Of a stretch of 64,000 nucleotides of DNA, positions 41,264 to 53,840 are shown piece after piece. Positions within the stretch are counted from its first letter, which is position 1. Each line of letters begins with the position of its first letter. Below the pieces are notes generated by a model that did not search any database, was not told the origin of the DNA, and saw only the letters and a list, made by a program, of their open reading frames with translations. This stretch comes from Casuarius casuarius (taxonomy: Eukaryota > Chordata > Aves > Casuariiformes > Casuariidae). Position numbers and translations under genes: made by a program. The stretch covers positions 186,001-250,000 of the forward strand of contig PTFA01000412.1 in the NCBI GenBank assembly GCA_003342895.1. Reading direction: 5' to 3'.

Positions 41264-41332
41264 CAAAGTACTGCCTCTGCTGTTCCATCCCTTCTTCAAA
41301 GTTTTTAATGATTGTCTTCAGGTGGAAAGGAA
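41264..41332 (-). CDS. Candidate 69-nt internal exon, gene unassigned
   Basis: A 69-base segment on the minus strand is bounded by TTTCTTTTCAG|TT and CTTTG|GTAAGT, both near-consensus splice sites. In the frame that needs one incoming base it encodes FHLKTIIKNFEEGMEQQRQY, a charged helical-looking peptide with no stop, and it leaves one base, so its length is a multiple of three. It lies between GARIN2 and the PALS1 CpG island. It may be a late GARIN2 exon, an upstream exon of an alternative PALS1 transcript, or part of an unrecognised minus-strand gene. Its phase does not directly follow the last placed GARIN2 exon, which leaves two bases. The splice evidence is good; the identity is unknown. 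Confidence 0.5.
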
Positions 41333-44300
41333 CTGAAAAGAAATGCACAGTTGAGGCCTTTTATGAGTTTTGAACCTGAACATTTTGATTTTAGAGAAGC
41401 ACTTCCTAATGGCTTTACTCTCAGTCATTATGGGATCATTAAAGCATGCCTGGAGCTACAGAACCAATGTATTTAGGCAATTTGGTTTATTATTAAAGCA
41501 AAACCTTCTTTTTAAGGTTGATACATTCATTCCACAAACAAATGTTCTTTTACAAAGAAAATGCTTATCTTTGATGAATGGACTTTTATGTAAATTAGAG
41601 TCACTGGTTCCCATCAGGATGCTAATATAACCATTGATCATTCTAAATCTGGCCGATTGTAATCAATAAAAAAAAATTTCTGACAGTGAAGCTTAATCAT
41701 GAGGCTAGCATAGGACCAACTGTTTTATTTGATACCATCGCCCTCTGGAGGGGGAATGAAAAATCACAGAAGGATTAGGTAGAAATTCCCTTTTATATCA
41801 CTGCATAACTGAATTCATGTTTTACAGTCCAGGAGTGGTTCTGCAGACTGATGCAAAAAGGAATGCTAAGTCGGAAGAGCCACAGCAGCAACAGTGCATA
41901 TGTCAGGAAAGGCTGGAGGAGAACTAATCCCCACCTGTCTGCCCCGTTACTCTCCTCCTCTTTATCTCTAAACTCTTTATCTCTAAACTCATTGAACATG
42001 CATTCTACAACAGATGTACTTTCTCTTCCAACTTCATCTTGGATCCCTTCCAAACTGGTGTCATCCCTCTTATTTGCCAAAATATTTTTTATGCAATCTC
42101 TAAAGAATTTCTGCCTACTTGATGTCAGGGTCTGTATTCCATCCTCTTTCTTGACTTTTCTGCTGTTTTTTCATTATCTTGATTACCCTTTCCCTTTTGA
42201 TCTTTTATTCTCGCAAGGTTTCAAGAAATTGTCTTCTCCTCTTTTTGTCTCTCTGATTTCATGACTGGCATCTATTTATGTAGGCTCTTCTCCTCCTGTC
42301 TCCAAGGATTCTTGTGGATTTTTCCTTTCCCATTTCAATGTCCCCTTTAAATGAATATGAATGAAAGCAAGCTGCTTTTTTCTCTGACTTCTCCTACCTA
42401 TCCTCTCTGTGTTTCAGGGGAAATGAAAATATCCCACAGTGGCCTGTCCAGTTTGATTTACAGCAGTCTGATCTCTCCTGGCCACAAATTTAGTGACCAG
42501 TTTAACCCTGAGCATGTAAGCAGGACACATCAACTAGTGTGCATGAAGAGCCAGCTGTGTCCAATATTTAGTGTTTCAAAGAAGAGTGAAAAATTGCTAA
42601 AAGTGCAGAAGCTAAATTATGTATTAAGTAAGAAAAAAAAATCTCTCTTGGCTTCCATAGTCCAGCAGCAGAAACCCTGAACCTTGAAATTAATAGAGCA
42701 ATCCAATTTCATTGCAGCCTTCCTTGAACTAGCACAACAAATACCAAGGACTCAAAGATGGTCATGTTTTCCTCCTTTATAGCACCTAGAACTGTCTTTT
42801 ACATTCTATCCAATAACCCCTTTTCACATTTATGTTCATCTGGATGGCTGAAACATCATCTCTGGCTTCTGGTATTCTCTGCCTCACTTCAGTCCTTCAA
42901 AATCCCAAATTGCACAACTCCAATAAGGTCACAGTATTTACAAATAGGGTCATAAACCCAACAGAAGTTCATTTGTAGAAAAAGGTTAGTCTTCAGAAGA
43001 GAGGTCTCAAGTCTGGAAGAATTATTCAGCTCTCAATGAGGGGTCTTAAGCCCAGAAATAGGGATCTTTCCCGGAAAGTGGATGCCCAAAAATGGAGCTG
43101 GAAGTGGGAATGTTGATGGCACAGTTTGGGGAACTGTGTTTAGTCCAGAAAAATTATGGGTAATAAAAATAATCTTTCTTGCCTGGCAATTTTGTCTTAT
43201 TGCCTGCCAGTCTTTGAATGTTTCCACTGTTTCCCCTTCCCCTGTTAAGTTATACTCAAATCAGCGATCACCTCAGTGTGCTGCTTCCTGTTCTTCCTTG
43301 CATAGTTTCTCATTATCTGTGCACATTATTCCATTTATATTCCATGCTTCTCTGTCTTTTTGATATTGTTTCAAACAGTCATCTGTGTGCCTTCTTCTGT
43401 GCAACTCTCCATTTGTGGTTTGACCTTGAACAAATTTATAAGGCCCTCATGTAGGTATTTAAGTCTCTCTAGAAAACAACCTCCTGCTTTGCTATTTGTA
43501 GCAATTATTAATTTGTATCTATATCCATTTTGTTCTTCTTTGACTTGCCATTTTGAGGCTGGATGTGTCTTCAGCCTAAAGTCAAGACAGCCTTTTGGAT
43601 TTTAGACCTAACTGGCATACTGTCAACTTGCAAATACTTTTTACTGGGTTTACCTGACAGTTTGCTTACTTTGATTTAATCTGTGAATATAGGGCAAAAA
43701 ACTACTTCTCATTTTACTGTTTTCACTCTGTGGAGCTTCTTTTTTATTGGCATAAATGTATGTAAATGTATTTGTAAATGAATACAAACCTATGAGATAA
43801 CTCACAGATCTGTGACAAAATAGGGGAAGAACCAACAGGAGGAATTTCAAGAGTTGGTACCACGTAATGAAATTAGACATTTGTGGTTTTTAAATTCTCT
43901 TCAGGTATGATAATCTTTCCTGAAAAGCAGCTTAGTAGTGGTAATTATGTTAATGATGATACCTCCTATCTAATGATGTTGCCTTGTAAAGCTTAAGCTT
44001 TACATATTTATCAGTCAAAAGTAAGGCACTGAAGTATATTGTTTGCATATTTTATAAAAAAAAATGCACTCAATTTTATCATTGAAAGCTAATTAGATGT
44101 ACAGTAAGACATCCATAAGACACTGTGAGCTACTGTAAGATGTGTAAACAAGACCATAGTTCTCTTTATCTCCTTTTTCTAAGTCTTCACTGAGATAATC
44201 TTGCACACTGATTTTTTTTTAATCGCTTTTGTTTGATGTAGGTGTGCATCTGTTATAATACCACAAAAAGATTTATTGCTATTCTGTACCGTACCTCTAC

Positions 44301-45400
44301 CCAAATTTTTCTTGTTTGTTTTTGTGTAACAGCTCTTTCAGTGTTAGCAGAGCTACAGCAATATGGTCTTGTAGGGTGGCAGTACAATGTCTGCTCTCTG
44401 CCTTGAACATCAATAAACACATTTCCAAATAAATTTCTCTCTGCTGTAAGTATGACTTGCTTTTTCTGAGATATTTCCAATCTTTTTCTTTCTATTTAAA
44501 ACTGAAAACATTTTCACATTTTACTTGGATATCTGAATATAAGATTTCTGTGAGGGAGGATCACTTTCAAAATGATTCTTCTCAAAATTATCATTTGATT
44601 TTTCCCCTAGTTTTTGAGCTTGCTTTCAGTAGATTATAAACAACATCTAGGGCAGTTAACTGCCAGCCAACGTGTCTGTTGTTCTCCAGCATTTCAAGCA
44701 ATGCTTTAAAATGTATTTTATTTGAATTCTAAACATCTGCGTAGTTAAACTGGAAATATTCTGAAACTAAAATTAAAGGAGGCCAACATTTTTTTTCTCT
44801 AGGAAACATGCTAGTAGGAAATAATGTGTTGTGCATATGACTCCAAGAATGTTAGACAGTACCTTCTGAGATATACCATGAAACCCATTAATATGAATAA
44901 TAATGTTATTGATCTGGACATGATGAATTAGCCCAGTTTAAAGTTATTTTGGTTGGTAAGCATGCGCAATTTTATAGCATTTCCCCCCGCCCTCACACAT
45001 GTGTTTCATTGCTCATCAGTTGACCAGTGCTTGCTGAGAGCTTGTGATCTGAAAGTAAAACATTTTGTACCTCTTGAAGTCTGGGTTTCTTTATTTTCAG
45101 TCCACTCAACTGCCTGATGTAATAGAATTTTCATACCCAGTCTTAACCAAGAATCTTTAAATTTTGACATGAATATGGGCATATGGATGGCTGTAGCATT
45201 TGTGCACAGACAGAAAAAAATCCTTCATCATATGCATAAATCTGGAGTATCATGGCACAGGTGAAATTCAGGTATAGCATCCAGGCCCTTCCTAGATGCC
45301 CATGCTGATCCCAGCATAATGTCTTCCATACATTATTCAACCCTGCATTCTTATGTCTATAAGATGCTAACAGATTTCCATTACCGCCTCTTGGCAACTG
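41333..45400. other. Interval between PALS1 and GARIN2, part 1
   Basis: No recognised gene. Small direct duplications occur (for example tctttatctctaaactc repeated near 41960-41990). A 64-codon minus-strand open stretch at 44300-44491 (containing QQREIYLEMCLLMFK) lacks convincing splice sites. Confidence 0.5.
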
Positions 45401-45579
45401 AAGTACACTTCAGATAGATACTTCGTTTGTGTACCAAAATACACTTGTCAGATGTACTGGCAAAGCCAGTACACTAATTACCTTTCTCAAGAAAGCAATA
45501 TCAGCAATACACCATCACCTTTAAGAAAGAAAGAAATTGTTTTGACACTAACATACAAATAATTTCCTTCCATTTATAG

Positions 45580-46345
45580 CTTTGTGGAGCTATACAGATG
45601 GTCTTCATTATCCTTGAATAAATCTGTGAGCTGCAGTGCAAATTCTATATAGTTTTCATAAATCTGCATCTTGACAGAAGATTGCAAGGGGAATTCAAGT
45701 CATTCATACTGAAACCTCTTTTGGAATATATTGCTTGAATTCCACTCTGTTTTGCAGTATTTCCAAAAAGGTGCAGTCAAGCACATACATTACGTTTGAT
45801 AGATCTACTGCTTGCATGATCTTCAATGACTGATTCATGTTACTGTCCCAGTGGTTGTTTTTCTTGCAGAGGAGCTAATAGACTGTATTGGCTCATTGAG
45901 TCAACACTGCATACCAGCCTACTGAATCAGCCTAATATAAGATGGTTTTTGTATGTAACCCAGCAAGCATCCATGCTGAGTTATTTTTCTTTGCTCCAGG
46001 CACAGCAATTAGGGTATTTTTTTACTGCATTTGCAATGCACTCAATTCAGCTTTCTTCCCAACGATGTAGTCTGGGAAATACAATACTTTCAAGTTGCTT
46101 ATCCTTTGCAATATTGACTGAGAACATGTTAGGTTGTATTCCAATGGGCTGAGGCTGAACAGTAGCTCCATTTACACAGTGCAACAGTCCTTTGTCACAC
46201 CATATCTCTTCAAGGTCTGTCAACGTTGCCACAGGTTAGGGTACTATATGTGTAAGAGTGACTATTTTTGGCAGCACAATACCTTGTTCTGAGACTGACT
46301 CTGGTTTCTACAGATAAAGGACTATATCTACCTGTTCAGTCTGTG
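45580..46345 (-). pseudogene. Possible degenerate coding sequence, origin unknown
   Basis: On the minus strand one frame from about 46340 to 45825 reads protein-like stretches (for example TDLEEIWCDKGLLHC and SIVFPRLHRWEES) interrupted by several in-frame stops. From about 45800 to 45590 other frames carry short helical-looking stretches such as NYIEFALQLTDLF. This pattern would fit an old decayed gene, retrocopy or viral insertion. The plus strand is also open for 108 codons at 45826-46152, so composition alone may explain it. No family was recognised. Confidence 0.25.
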
Positions 46346-46541
46346 AAGAGAAACACAAAGCTTAAGAATCATAATTATTCAAGTAAGCATCACATTGCTG
46401 TCATGAGCTTTAGTGGACAACTTTGTCCCATTTATCACAGCATAAACTAAGTCTTTGTGGAAGGAGTCAGGCTGATTAGCCAGGATGGAAGAATTGACAG
46501 TTTTCTGTTATGACAAATATATATAATTGGGGCAAATACAT

Positions 46542-46876
46542 TTACTTAAACACAATGCAGCTCTGAGAATTGAAGAGACTGTAACTCTTCATTTTGTTTC
46601 GCATCTGAAAGTCACTCTTCTCAAAATGTGCTTGGATCTCTGATCCATTTGTTTTGAATGATTTTAACTTTTTCCATAGGACCAGGTTATTTGTGGTGGA
46701 CTTAGGCATTGACAGGTTGTCTGGATGCAAGGTAAATTTCTCTTTATCATCATAGGTAATGTGTAATGCTCCTCCAGACAGGATGGTTTTTTTTATGAAG
46801 GAGGTTAAATCTTTATTGTATTCCAGGTTGCCTAATAGATGCAGCATATCTTGGTATGAAATCATAGTTATTACGG
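46542..46876 (-). CDS. Candidate terminal exon or ORF, 107 codons from ATG, unknown
   Basis: An open frame starts just behind a good acceptor (CTGTTTCTCTAACCCAG|CC at 46877/46876), includes an ATG at 46865 and runs to a stop at 46542. It encodes ISYQDMLHLLGNLEYNKDL and later LVLWKKLKSFKTNG. No signal peptide, membrane segment or known motif is visible. A possible donor (TTTAA|GTAAAT) overlaps the end of the frame. Read in another phase, the same acceptor would add a tail of about 22 codons to the last placed GARIN2 exon, so it is also a candidate GARIN2 terminal exon. Chance cannot be excluded. Confidence 0.35.
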
Positions 46877-48400
46877 CTGGGTTAGAGAAACAGTTGTAAC
46901 TTGATTAATGCAAACAGCTTTTAAATGCAGTATACTGTGTTTAAAAATGTTCAATATGTATCATGTTAAATGTGTAAATGTGTAAATGTGTAAAATATGT
47001 ATCATGTACAATATGTATCATGTACAAAATGTACAATATGTATCATGAATTTTCCAGAGTTCCACAATCTTAATTTTATCCTCTCCAATTTTAGTATGTA
47101 AATGATAATGTCACTGATGGTAAGCATCTGCAGCCAGTCTCTCTGCTGACAGTGGTGAAGGTATTAATCCTTGGTCTTGCAGTATTTTACATTTGTCCAT
47201 GTAGTGGACAAAAGCATTTCATAAATCCTATATCATTCAAAATACACCGACTGTCAGGCAGAAAGTATGCTATACGGCCATTTCTTCTGAGACTGCCTGA
47301 AAGTTTCTTCCTTGTCAGTAATTGACAATTTGTTCTTTTGATAAACAGAATGCAGAAAGCTTTTTCACAATGAAAAATACATTGGAATTTCCAGTTATAT
47401 TGAATGGTTACATTCAGTTATATTGAATTTCACTCTCAGTCATGGTTTTGTTGATATTGAGAATTGGAATTTACCATTTGTTTTTTATGGCATCCCAGAT
47501 TGGAATCTGATTACACATGGGGTGCCCTCAAAAGAGTAGTCTGTTAATTTATATTCTCAAGGAACATTAGATTGGCATTTGGCTCTTCGGAAGTTGTGAA
47601 TTATGTATGTCCTCTGTGCTCATTTGGAAAAAAGCCCACTGGATCTTCCATCTTTCTTGCTTAGCTATGTTTATGCAGAACTTATGCTTCAAACCTTCAG
47701 TAAAATATTGCACATACTGTAAGCTGCACAGAAATTTTCAAGCATCAGGTAGCAAGAGCAGTAGTAGATAACATATAAACAGACTGCCTATCAGGGAATT
47801 CAGTTCTTGTTTTGGCAACCATCAGTTGTTCCATCAATCTGTAACTCAGCTGCTTTTCTGCAGTAGGCAGAGAGATGAAAGGTGGCTGTATCAGATTGCA
47901 GAATTATAGAAAAGGTTCTTGCACCAACAGCTGCGAATTTTGTATAGTGTCAGAAAGGTCTGAAATGCCAGACAATCACATGGATGAGGTAGTGAGAAAA
48001 GAACGATAGATCAGGTCTGTTTTCTAAAAAAAAGCAGATGTCTCCTACATTCTAAACTGAATAGAGAAATTATAGCATGAATGTTCTGTATTATAGCATG
48101 AATCCATATGTTAGACTGCTATTATATAGCATAAGGTAAACTGATTTACTCTTTCAGTGGGATACCTCCCATCAGCTCTTAGATACTGCTGGAAGTAATA
48201 TTGCTAATTCAGTTGGTGGCATCCTTTCTCCCACGCAGTGCCCAGGTAAATGCAGTGTTGATGTGCTCATTGTTGCAGGTCTTTGCTTTTACCTTTATAA
48301 TGCATACAGTTACATAAGGTAAGATATTTGGCTTCCTTAATACAGTTAGTAGTGCAGCAAGTCAAAAATGCTACTTAGTATTCCATGGTAAAGCAATGTT
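46877..48400. other. Interval between PALS1 and GARIN2, part 2
   Basis: No gene is supported apart from the tandem repeat above. Minus-strand frames between 47050 and 47560 show short open stretches with stops and no recognisable family. Confidence 0.45.
46948..47048. repeat. Short tandem repeat, AATATGTATCATGTAC-like
   Basis: Repeated aatatgtatcatgt words alternate with (aaatgtgt)n and with tac-ended units, at least four copies of tatgtatcatg within about 100 bases. Units are imperfect. Confidence 0.75.
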
Positions 48401-48404
48401 TATA

Positions 48405-48560
48405 GGTCTGGCAATCCCTGTTTTACAAAAGAAGCTGAGGCACAGAAATAAGTGAATTGCCCACATAATCCAGAAGTTCACTGGCAGAAAAAAGGCCTGG
48501 GTTAATATGGGTTTGCATCCGCTGCATGGCATTGCTCTCTATCACTTGTCCCACTGCTGT
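48405..48560 (-). mobile_element. MIR/CORE-SINE relic
   Basis: The plus strand reads ttttacaaaagaagctgagg cacagaaa, then gaattgcccac, a ggcag-like word and ggcctgggtt. This is the reverse complement of the central to 5' part of MIR (CCTCAGTTTCCTCATCTGTAAAA, GGGCAAGTTA and the tRNA-like CCTGGGTTC region). It is diverged but in correct order. Confidence 0.75.
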
Positions 48561-51500
48561 ATTCTGAAAGTCACCTGTACAAGAAGCTTTCCTCACCATA
48601 CATGAAAGTATGAGCCATACTCAGGCATTAATGTTAGTTCAAGCATCTAATTCTTTGCTTTTTGCTGCAAGCTACAGGTCTTCTCCCTGAAAAATAGTCT
48701 AAGTCACGGCAAAATGTAGATCCCATTCTCAAGACTCAAATTTATTTGATGTTGTTATTTGTGAATTAACCATCAGATGAGTACAGAGTTTGTGTTTCAG
48801 TAACAGTTAATTTCACAATAATAAAAGGTTATGAATAGAATTGAAGTCTGCAGGGTGATTTTTTTCTTCTGTATGTATGTCTTTTCCCTGTTCCAACTGC
48901 ATCTGATATCCAAGATGCTTTGCTTTATTTTCTTTTATTCCTTCTCACTGACTAACCGCCTGGAATATTACTTGCAGCAGACTATACCTGGCTTACTGCC
49001 ACTCTTTAGATTTCCTGAAAAGGAACATGATGAAAATGAGGAAAACAGCACAGGAAAGCAGAGAATCAAGGGGAAAGAGAAGCGCAAGGAATCAAAATAG
49101 AGAATAGGACAGAGAAGATAAGCAAACACAGAAAACCACAAAGGAAGAAACAGAGACCAGAGGCGACTGATTTTCAGCTTTCCTTACTATTTCTGTTTTT
49201 GGATGAACAGATATTGCCTTTGCCTCAGTACAGCAAATTCAGGAATTGGTGACAGAATGCAAATTGGGAGAGAGCAAAGGAAAAGAGAGGAGAGAGAATT
49301 GCACAGAGGAGGAATACATATTTGGAGGAAAGAACAGCTTAAAAAAGAGGAAGAAGCACAGAATGGGGTTGAAGGGATGTAGAAGGTGAGAGAAAGAATA
49401 AGCTAGAGCTAAAGAGAAGGAACAGGAAAGCTGATGAGAGGGAAAGCTGAAAAACTGTAGACTACTGAGGAAAGAAACAGATACAGGGAAAGAAGCAAAG
49501 GTGGTAACAGAAAGAAAGGAAAAAGATGGGAAATACAGTCAGATACTTTTTCTTCTCTATAGAAAATATTCTGCAAAATCATTACTACAAAATAAATATC
49601 TAACAGTAATTGTTTATATAGAATAGAAAATGGAGACAAAATACTAGAGGGGAAATGACTGAAATAAATAGGCATGCCCCTAAGTCCCCCTCTCTCAATC
49701 CAACAAATCCAAATGCTGGCTTCACCAACACGGACTTTTTTTTTCCCTGAATGATCTTATAGTTGTGTGTGCATAGTAGGAAAATACATGAAGCAGTTAA
49801 GTTCTGATTGCTTCACTACTCCTCTGTTATTACAGTTCATACAATAAAATTGCTAGAAACACCAAATAGTATCGCTGAGTCCCAGTAAATTATTATTTAG
49901 GGATTTTAGCACTGTATGTATGTCATAGAATCTTTTAAAATGCAAGAAATGAGTTTGAAATGAAACCATAATTAATCTAGTACCATGCACTTTGTTACTG
50001 CTGATTAAATACTTTGTTGTTATTTGTCTCCACATAATGTGCAGAGATTAAGTATGTTTTTGGACATGTGCTAGTTTATGTCTCCTCATAGCCCCTTGCT
50101 CTCTGCCCATTTCCCCATTTCTGAATGAATGAATGTTGAAAGAGGAAGAGAGAGAGTGAAAAAGAACATAACAATGAGGTATTAGAAATGATTCATGTAC
50201 CAAAGTATAGGCAGAGAGAAATGCAACAAGATTTTGAGGCAGATAGACAGCCATCTCTTAGTGGATGAAGGAGAGATGTGTGCACACAGAAAAAAATGAG
50301 AAAAGCAGTTGAACGAGGGTATGTAGTAAAACAAAAGTCTGCCTTCCAGGCTGTGTAGCTCACTTTAAGATTGCCGGCTGACGAGTAGGAAAACAAATTG
50401 CATGCAGCCCACAGGCCAAGTTTGAAGAGGAGGACACAGTAGCATCATGTTCACAAAAAATGAAGTTGATAGGACAGGAGCTAATTCAAATTTCTGTGAC
50501 TTGGCAAGAGAGAGAAGTACATGGAGGAAGACTGTAAAAGCTTTTGTTCAAGAGACCAATTCACCTGCATGCAGAATGATCACAAGTTTCGACACAAAGT
50601 AGGAGGCATTAATAAGCTAAGCTGCTCTAGTTTTTGGCATTTCTTGGCAGAAATGCCAATGTTATCTTGGCAGGCGTAGATAACAATGCTTACATACTGA
50701 CAATAAACAGAGAGTTATGAACACAGGGAACTATGAACAATGATACAGACTCTCTCAGGTGCCTGCCTTTTCCAGCTGGATATTCTGTAGAGATTTGTGC
50801 AGAAATATAGGATGTCAAAAAGAAAGCTAATGCTAATCCCAACATAACATTGTGAAGAGTACGTCAAGAGGTTACGTCTGCATTTTACTTGGCACATAGA
50901 TCTGGACCTCATGCTTGAGGACAGTGCAGACACACTGCCTGGATGCAAACATATGCTCAGACATGGGCTTTTGGGAAGCCTTGGAGCACACTGGAAGAGG
51001 AGGTATGGGCCAACAATAGCTCTTTGTAAGGTCCTAGGCATGCAGTTTTCTGGCCCTTCCTGCCAGACTGTATTTCATCTGCTTATGCAGTGATGTTGCA
51101 TGACCGATGCCAACCATATGGGTCAGACATCAAGGTATTCCTAGAAGAAACCTGACACTGAACCCTGTAAGGTGGGATATGATCACAGCAGGGACTGAGC
51201 ACAGTGTACCTTCTAATAATATGGCTGTACAAGTGCTGATCTATTGGCAACATGGATACAGGAACATTTGTTCTAAAGATCTCACAGCTCAGAGTTTCAG
51301 CTTCTCTCATCTACCGTTGCAACAGGGAATAGTAACGGGGAAATGAGTAAATGTGCAGAAAACTTCTGCCATACCTGAAGTCTGCAATTTTTTTTCACTT
51401 TTTTGCTTCATTGCACTTGTCCTAAAAATAAAAAAAGTTCAGGAAGAAAACATGATGCCATTGGCCACAAAATCAGACCCAAACTTATCCTACTAATATC

Positions 51501-52614
51501 ATTACAGACTAGGATCAGTATTATATAGATACTATTTTAAACTCTTTCTGCCTGCAGTAGAAACATGCCTTGCTAAATGTGCATAGCAGTCATGTCTTTG
51601 AGATGCAGGCACACTAACATGTAGAGATATTTGAATGCTATAAACTGAGCTTACATAACACACATCTGAACTCATCACTTTGTGTCTAGATGTAGCTTGA
51701 AAAGCGATTATATTAAAGTCTTGTTCTCGGTTGTCATGTAGGTGCTCATGTAAGTAGCAGAGTTAGTCTGCCACCTAACCTTTGCTTAACTGCGCAACAC
51801 AGCCAATAAAGATCTGTTCCTTTTTCGCACAGGTAGAGAAGGATATAGCTGCGAAGGGTATACAGAAAAGACAGAGTTCTGGTGCCACACCATATTGCTG
51901 ACTGTGCACAGAAAGAAAGTACCGAGTCTGCCCCCTTGCTATGCAATTCACTCATGTACTAGGCAGGTACAATCCCCTTTCATATTGGCTCATAAAGTGG
52001 CACCTTCCCCCCAGCACAGACTTGTGTCTCAAAAGCACCATCTTTCCCAGTAGTTTCTGCTGGATCAAATCTTCTGGCTTTACTGTCACAGAGGGATCTG
52101 AGGAACCTGTTATTTGTCTGCCTTTGAAAGCTTATCTTCAGACTTCAAACTATGCAAATTAAGTCTTAAACTTTGGGTTGTACTGGCACTTACAGGGTGA
52201 GTAGCAGAAGAGAGGAAGAAATTTTCAGTGCAGTATGATACAGTTGCAGAAAGTACGCAGGATAGTCCATCTCTGATTTATCAGTTTGTGGGCATCTAAA
52301 TCAAAGTTGCCTGTGTGCAGATTCTTCAGTGTTCAGGGAGAGCACTGAGTACTTGTATCACTGAAAATTCATGCTCTTTTGCTTAATTGCCTAACTTTAT
52401 GTATTTGGAGGGGAGAGGATGCAGGGGCAGGGGGGTGGATGCAGGCGGAATGGTCCTTCAAAACCACGTGAATGACTGAGAAACTAAAGTCTTGATGCGC
52501 AGAAGCTCCAGTGCATGCACAGACTTTTATTCCTCGAAAATGCAACATATTTTAGTCTTCAAAACTGAGCAGCAGAAATCAGCTATATCAGAATAATTTC
52601 CCAACTATACCTAC
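48561..52614. other. Interval downstream of the last placed GARIN2 exon
   Basis: The final coding exon of GARIN2 should lie here or further left, but I could not place it with confidence. The stretch includes a purine-rich region at 49010-49540. Other open frames are short and lack motifs. Confidence 0.5.
49010..49540. repeat. Purine-rich (GA-rich) stretch
   Basis: About 530 bases in which the plus strand is dominated by A and G (gaaaa, ggaaag, agagaga words) with few pyrimidines. Charged Lys/Glu-rich plus frames here reflect this composition. Confidence 0.7.
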
Positions 52615-52851
52615 CTGGCTTTCCTCTTGTCTGTGCTTTTGCTTTTCTTTGTATCTGCATGACCTTTATTCTTTGTCGCCATGGTGGTTCCTTGCCTAGT
52701 TGCTTTCAGGGAGCCGTGAAAGGCTACTTCTTTCCTTCCACTCTCTTCGTTGGGATCCACTACACCTGAGAGGGGAACTTGCTTGGAGGAGGTATTTTTA
52801 CTAACTTTTTCTTCCTCTGTTTTTGGGCTAGGGACATCTTGTGTGTTGTCC
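52615..52851 (-). CDS. GARIN2: GARIN2 (FAM71D) exon 6 (last placed)
   Basis: The acceptor follows CCTTTTTCTTTCAAGAG| and the donor is GCCAG|GTAGGT. The two bases AG carried from exon 5 plus the first G give Arg. The exon then reads DNTQDVPSPKTEEEKVSK and ends with a lysine-rich segment (KKSKSTDKRK). The exon is hydrophilic and low in complexity, as expected for the disordered tail of GARIN proteins. It leaves two bases, so a short terminal exon is still missing. Together the six placed exons give about 409 codons, close to the roughly 420 residues I recall for mammalian GARIN2. Exon boundaries are well supported; assignment to this gene rests on frame continuity. Confidence 0.8.
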
Positions 52852-53170
52852 CTCTTGAAAGAAAAAGGAAAGGTTAACAGATACAGTAGCAATGGACATA
52901 AAAAAAAAAAAAAGAGAGAGAGAGAGCGCGCTCTACTCAGAGCTGATCAGCACAACTGGAACTTTGTGATGAGATCGGAAAATAATGTCCTATATATTAT
53001 TCCCCTATATGCTGAATATTCTGCTATAAAATGTTGTCAGACAGATGATCCATAGGAAAAGTAATGTATCTATCTAAAACAGAGAATACTGGTAGTGGAA
53101 GTCTTCCTACATTATCAAATTGTTAATGATTATTGGCTACATCAGGGGATAACAGATCCCAAAGCTTAAC

Positions 53171-53390
53171 CTCTGAGATCTATTTGTAGCTTCACCTCCA
53201 AGTTCTGTTTCTGATTCATGATGAGAATTCCTTTTCCAGGTTATTCCTCCCTTTTTGCTCATATCTGGAAGCTGGGATGAGATCTTTGCTCTGCTTCTTG
53301 TCCAGATTTTGTGGTTGGTCCCTACTAAATTCCTTTTAAACTTCCTGCTTTCAAGTAGCTGAGGCAGGGATATCTGAGTCAACTTTCTAT
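53171..53390 (-). CDS. GARIN2: GARIN2 (FAM71D) exon 5
   Basis: The acceptor is TTTTCTTGTTTAG|AT and the donor is CAGAG|GTTAAG. With one base carried from exon 4 it reads DRKLTQISLPQLLE, then a basic, serine-rich stretch including MSKKGGITWKRNSHHESE. The phase runs correctly into exon 6. No domain is recognised; it belongs to the variable C-terminal half of the family. A second AG four bases downstream could be used, but it would need a different incoming phase. Confidence 0.75.
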
Positions 53391-53840
53391 CTAAACAAGA
53401 AAAGAGCAGAGATGTAATAGTGCAAAGGAAAATTCAAATTTAAAAATGTTAGTAGAAAAGAAAAACTCAAGAGTTAGTGACAGTCAACTCTTCAAGGCAT
53501 TGAAACTTGGATGCAATTGGAAAAATCAAACATGTAAGGCTAACGACACATGTCTGTTCTGCAAAGAAAAACGGAGATTCTAGGTCTGGATCATGATTTG
53601 TAGTACATCAAAGCAATAGTAACATCTGCCATATGCACAGGAGTGGACATTCGTGTCAGGTCAGCTTCTGTCCAGAAGGCTGTGAAAGGATCTGAGCTTT
53701 GACATCAAATAAGAAAAAAAGCAGAACACCCAAAAGAAAGATGGCTATGAAGGGATAGTTGAAGCAGGAAAAGTATCAACTAAGAAATTTTATAAATCCT
53801 ACACTTTTCTCTCTTGAAAACCTGTGCATTCTTGAGTTAC

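Noticed and set aside
45826..46152. 108-codon plus-strand frame
   Set aside because: No motif or splice evidence; it conflicts with the degenerate minus-strand reading and may be chance.
48831..49100. 89-codon plus frame with Lys/Glu-rich end
   Set aside because: The charged end comes from the purine-rich tract; no coding support.
51083..51346. Overlapping 75-79-codon frames on both strands
   Set aside because: Mutually overlapping, no motif, no splice sites.
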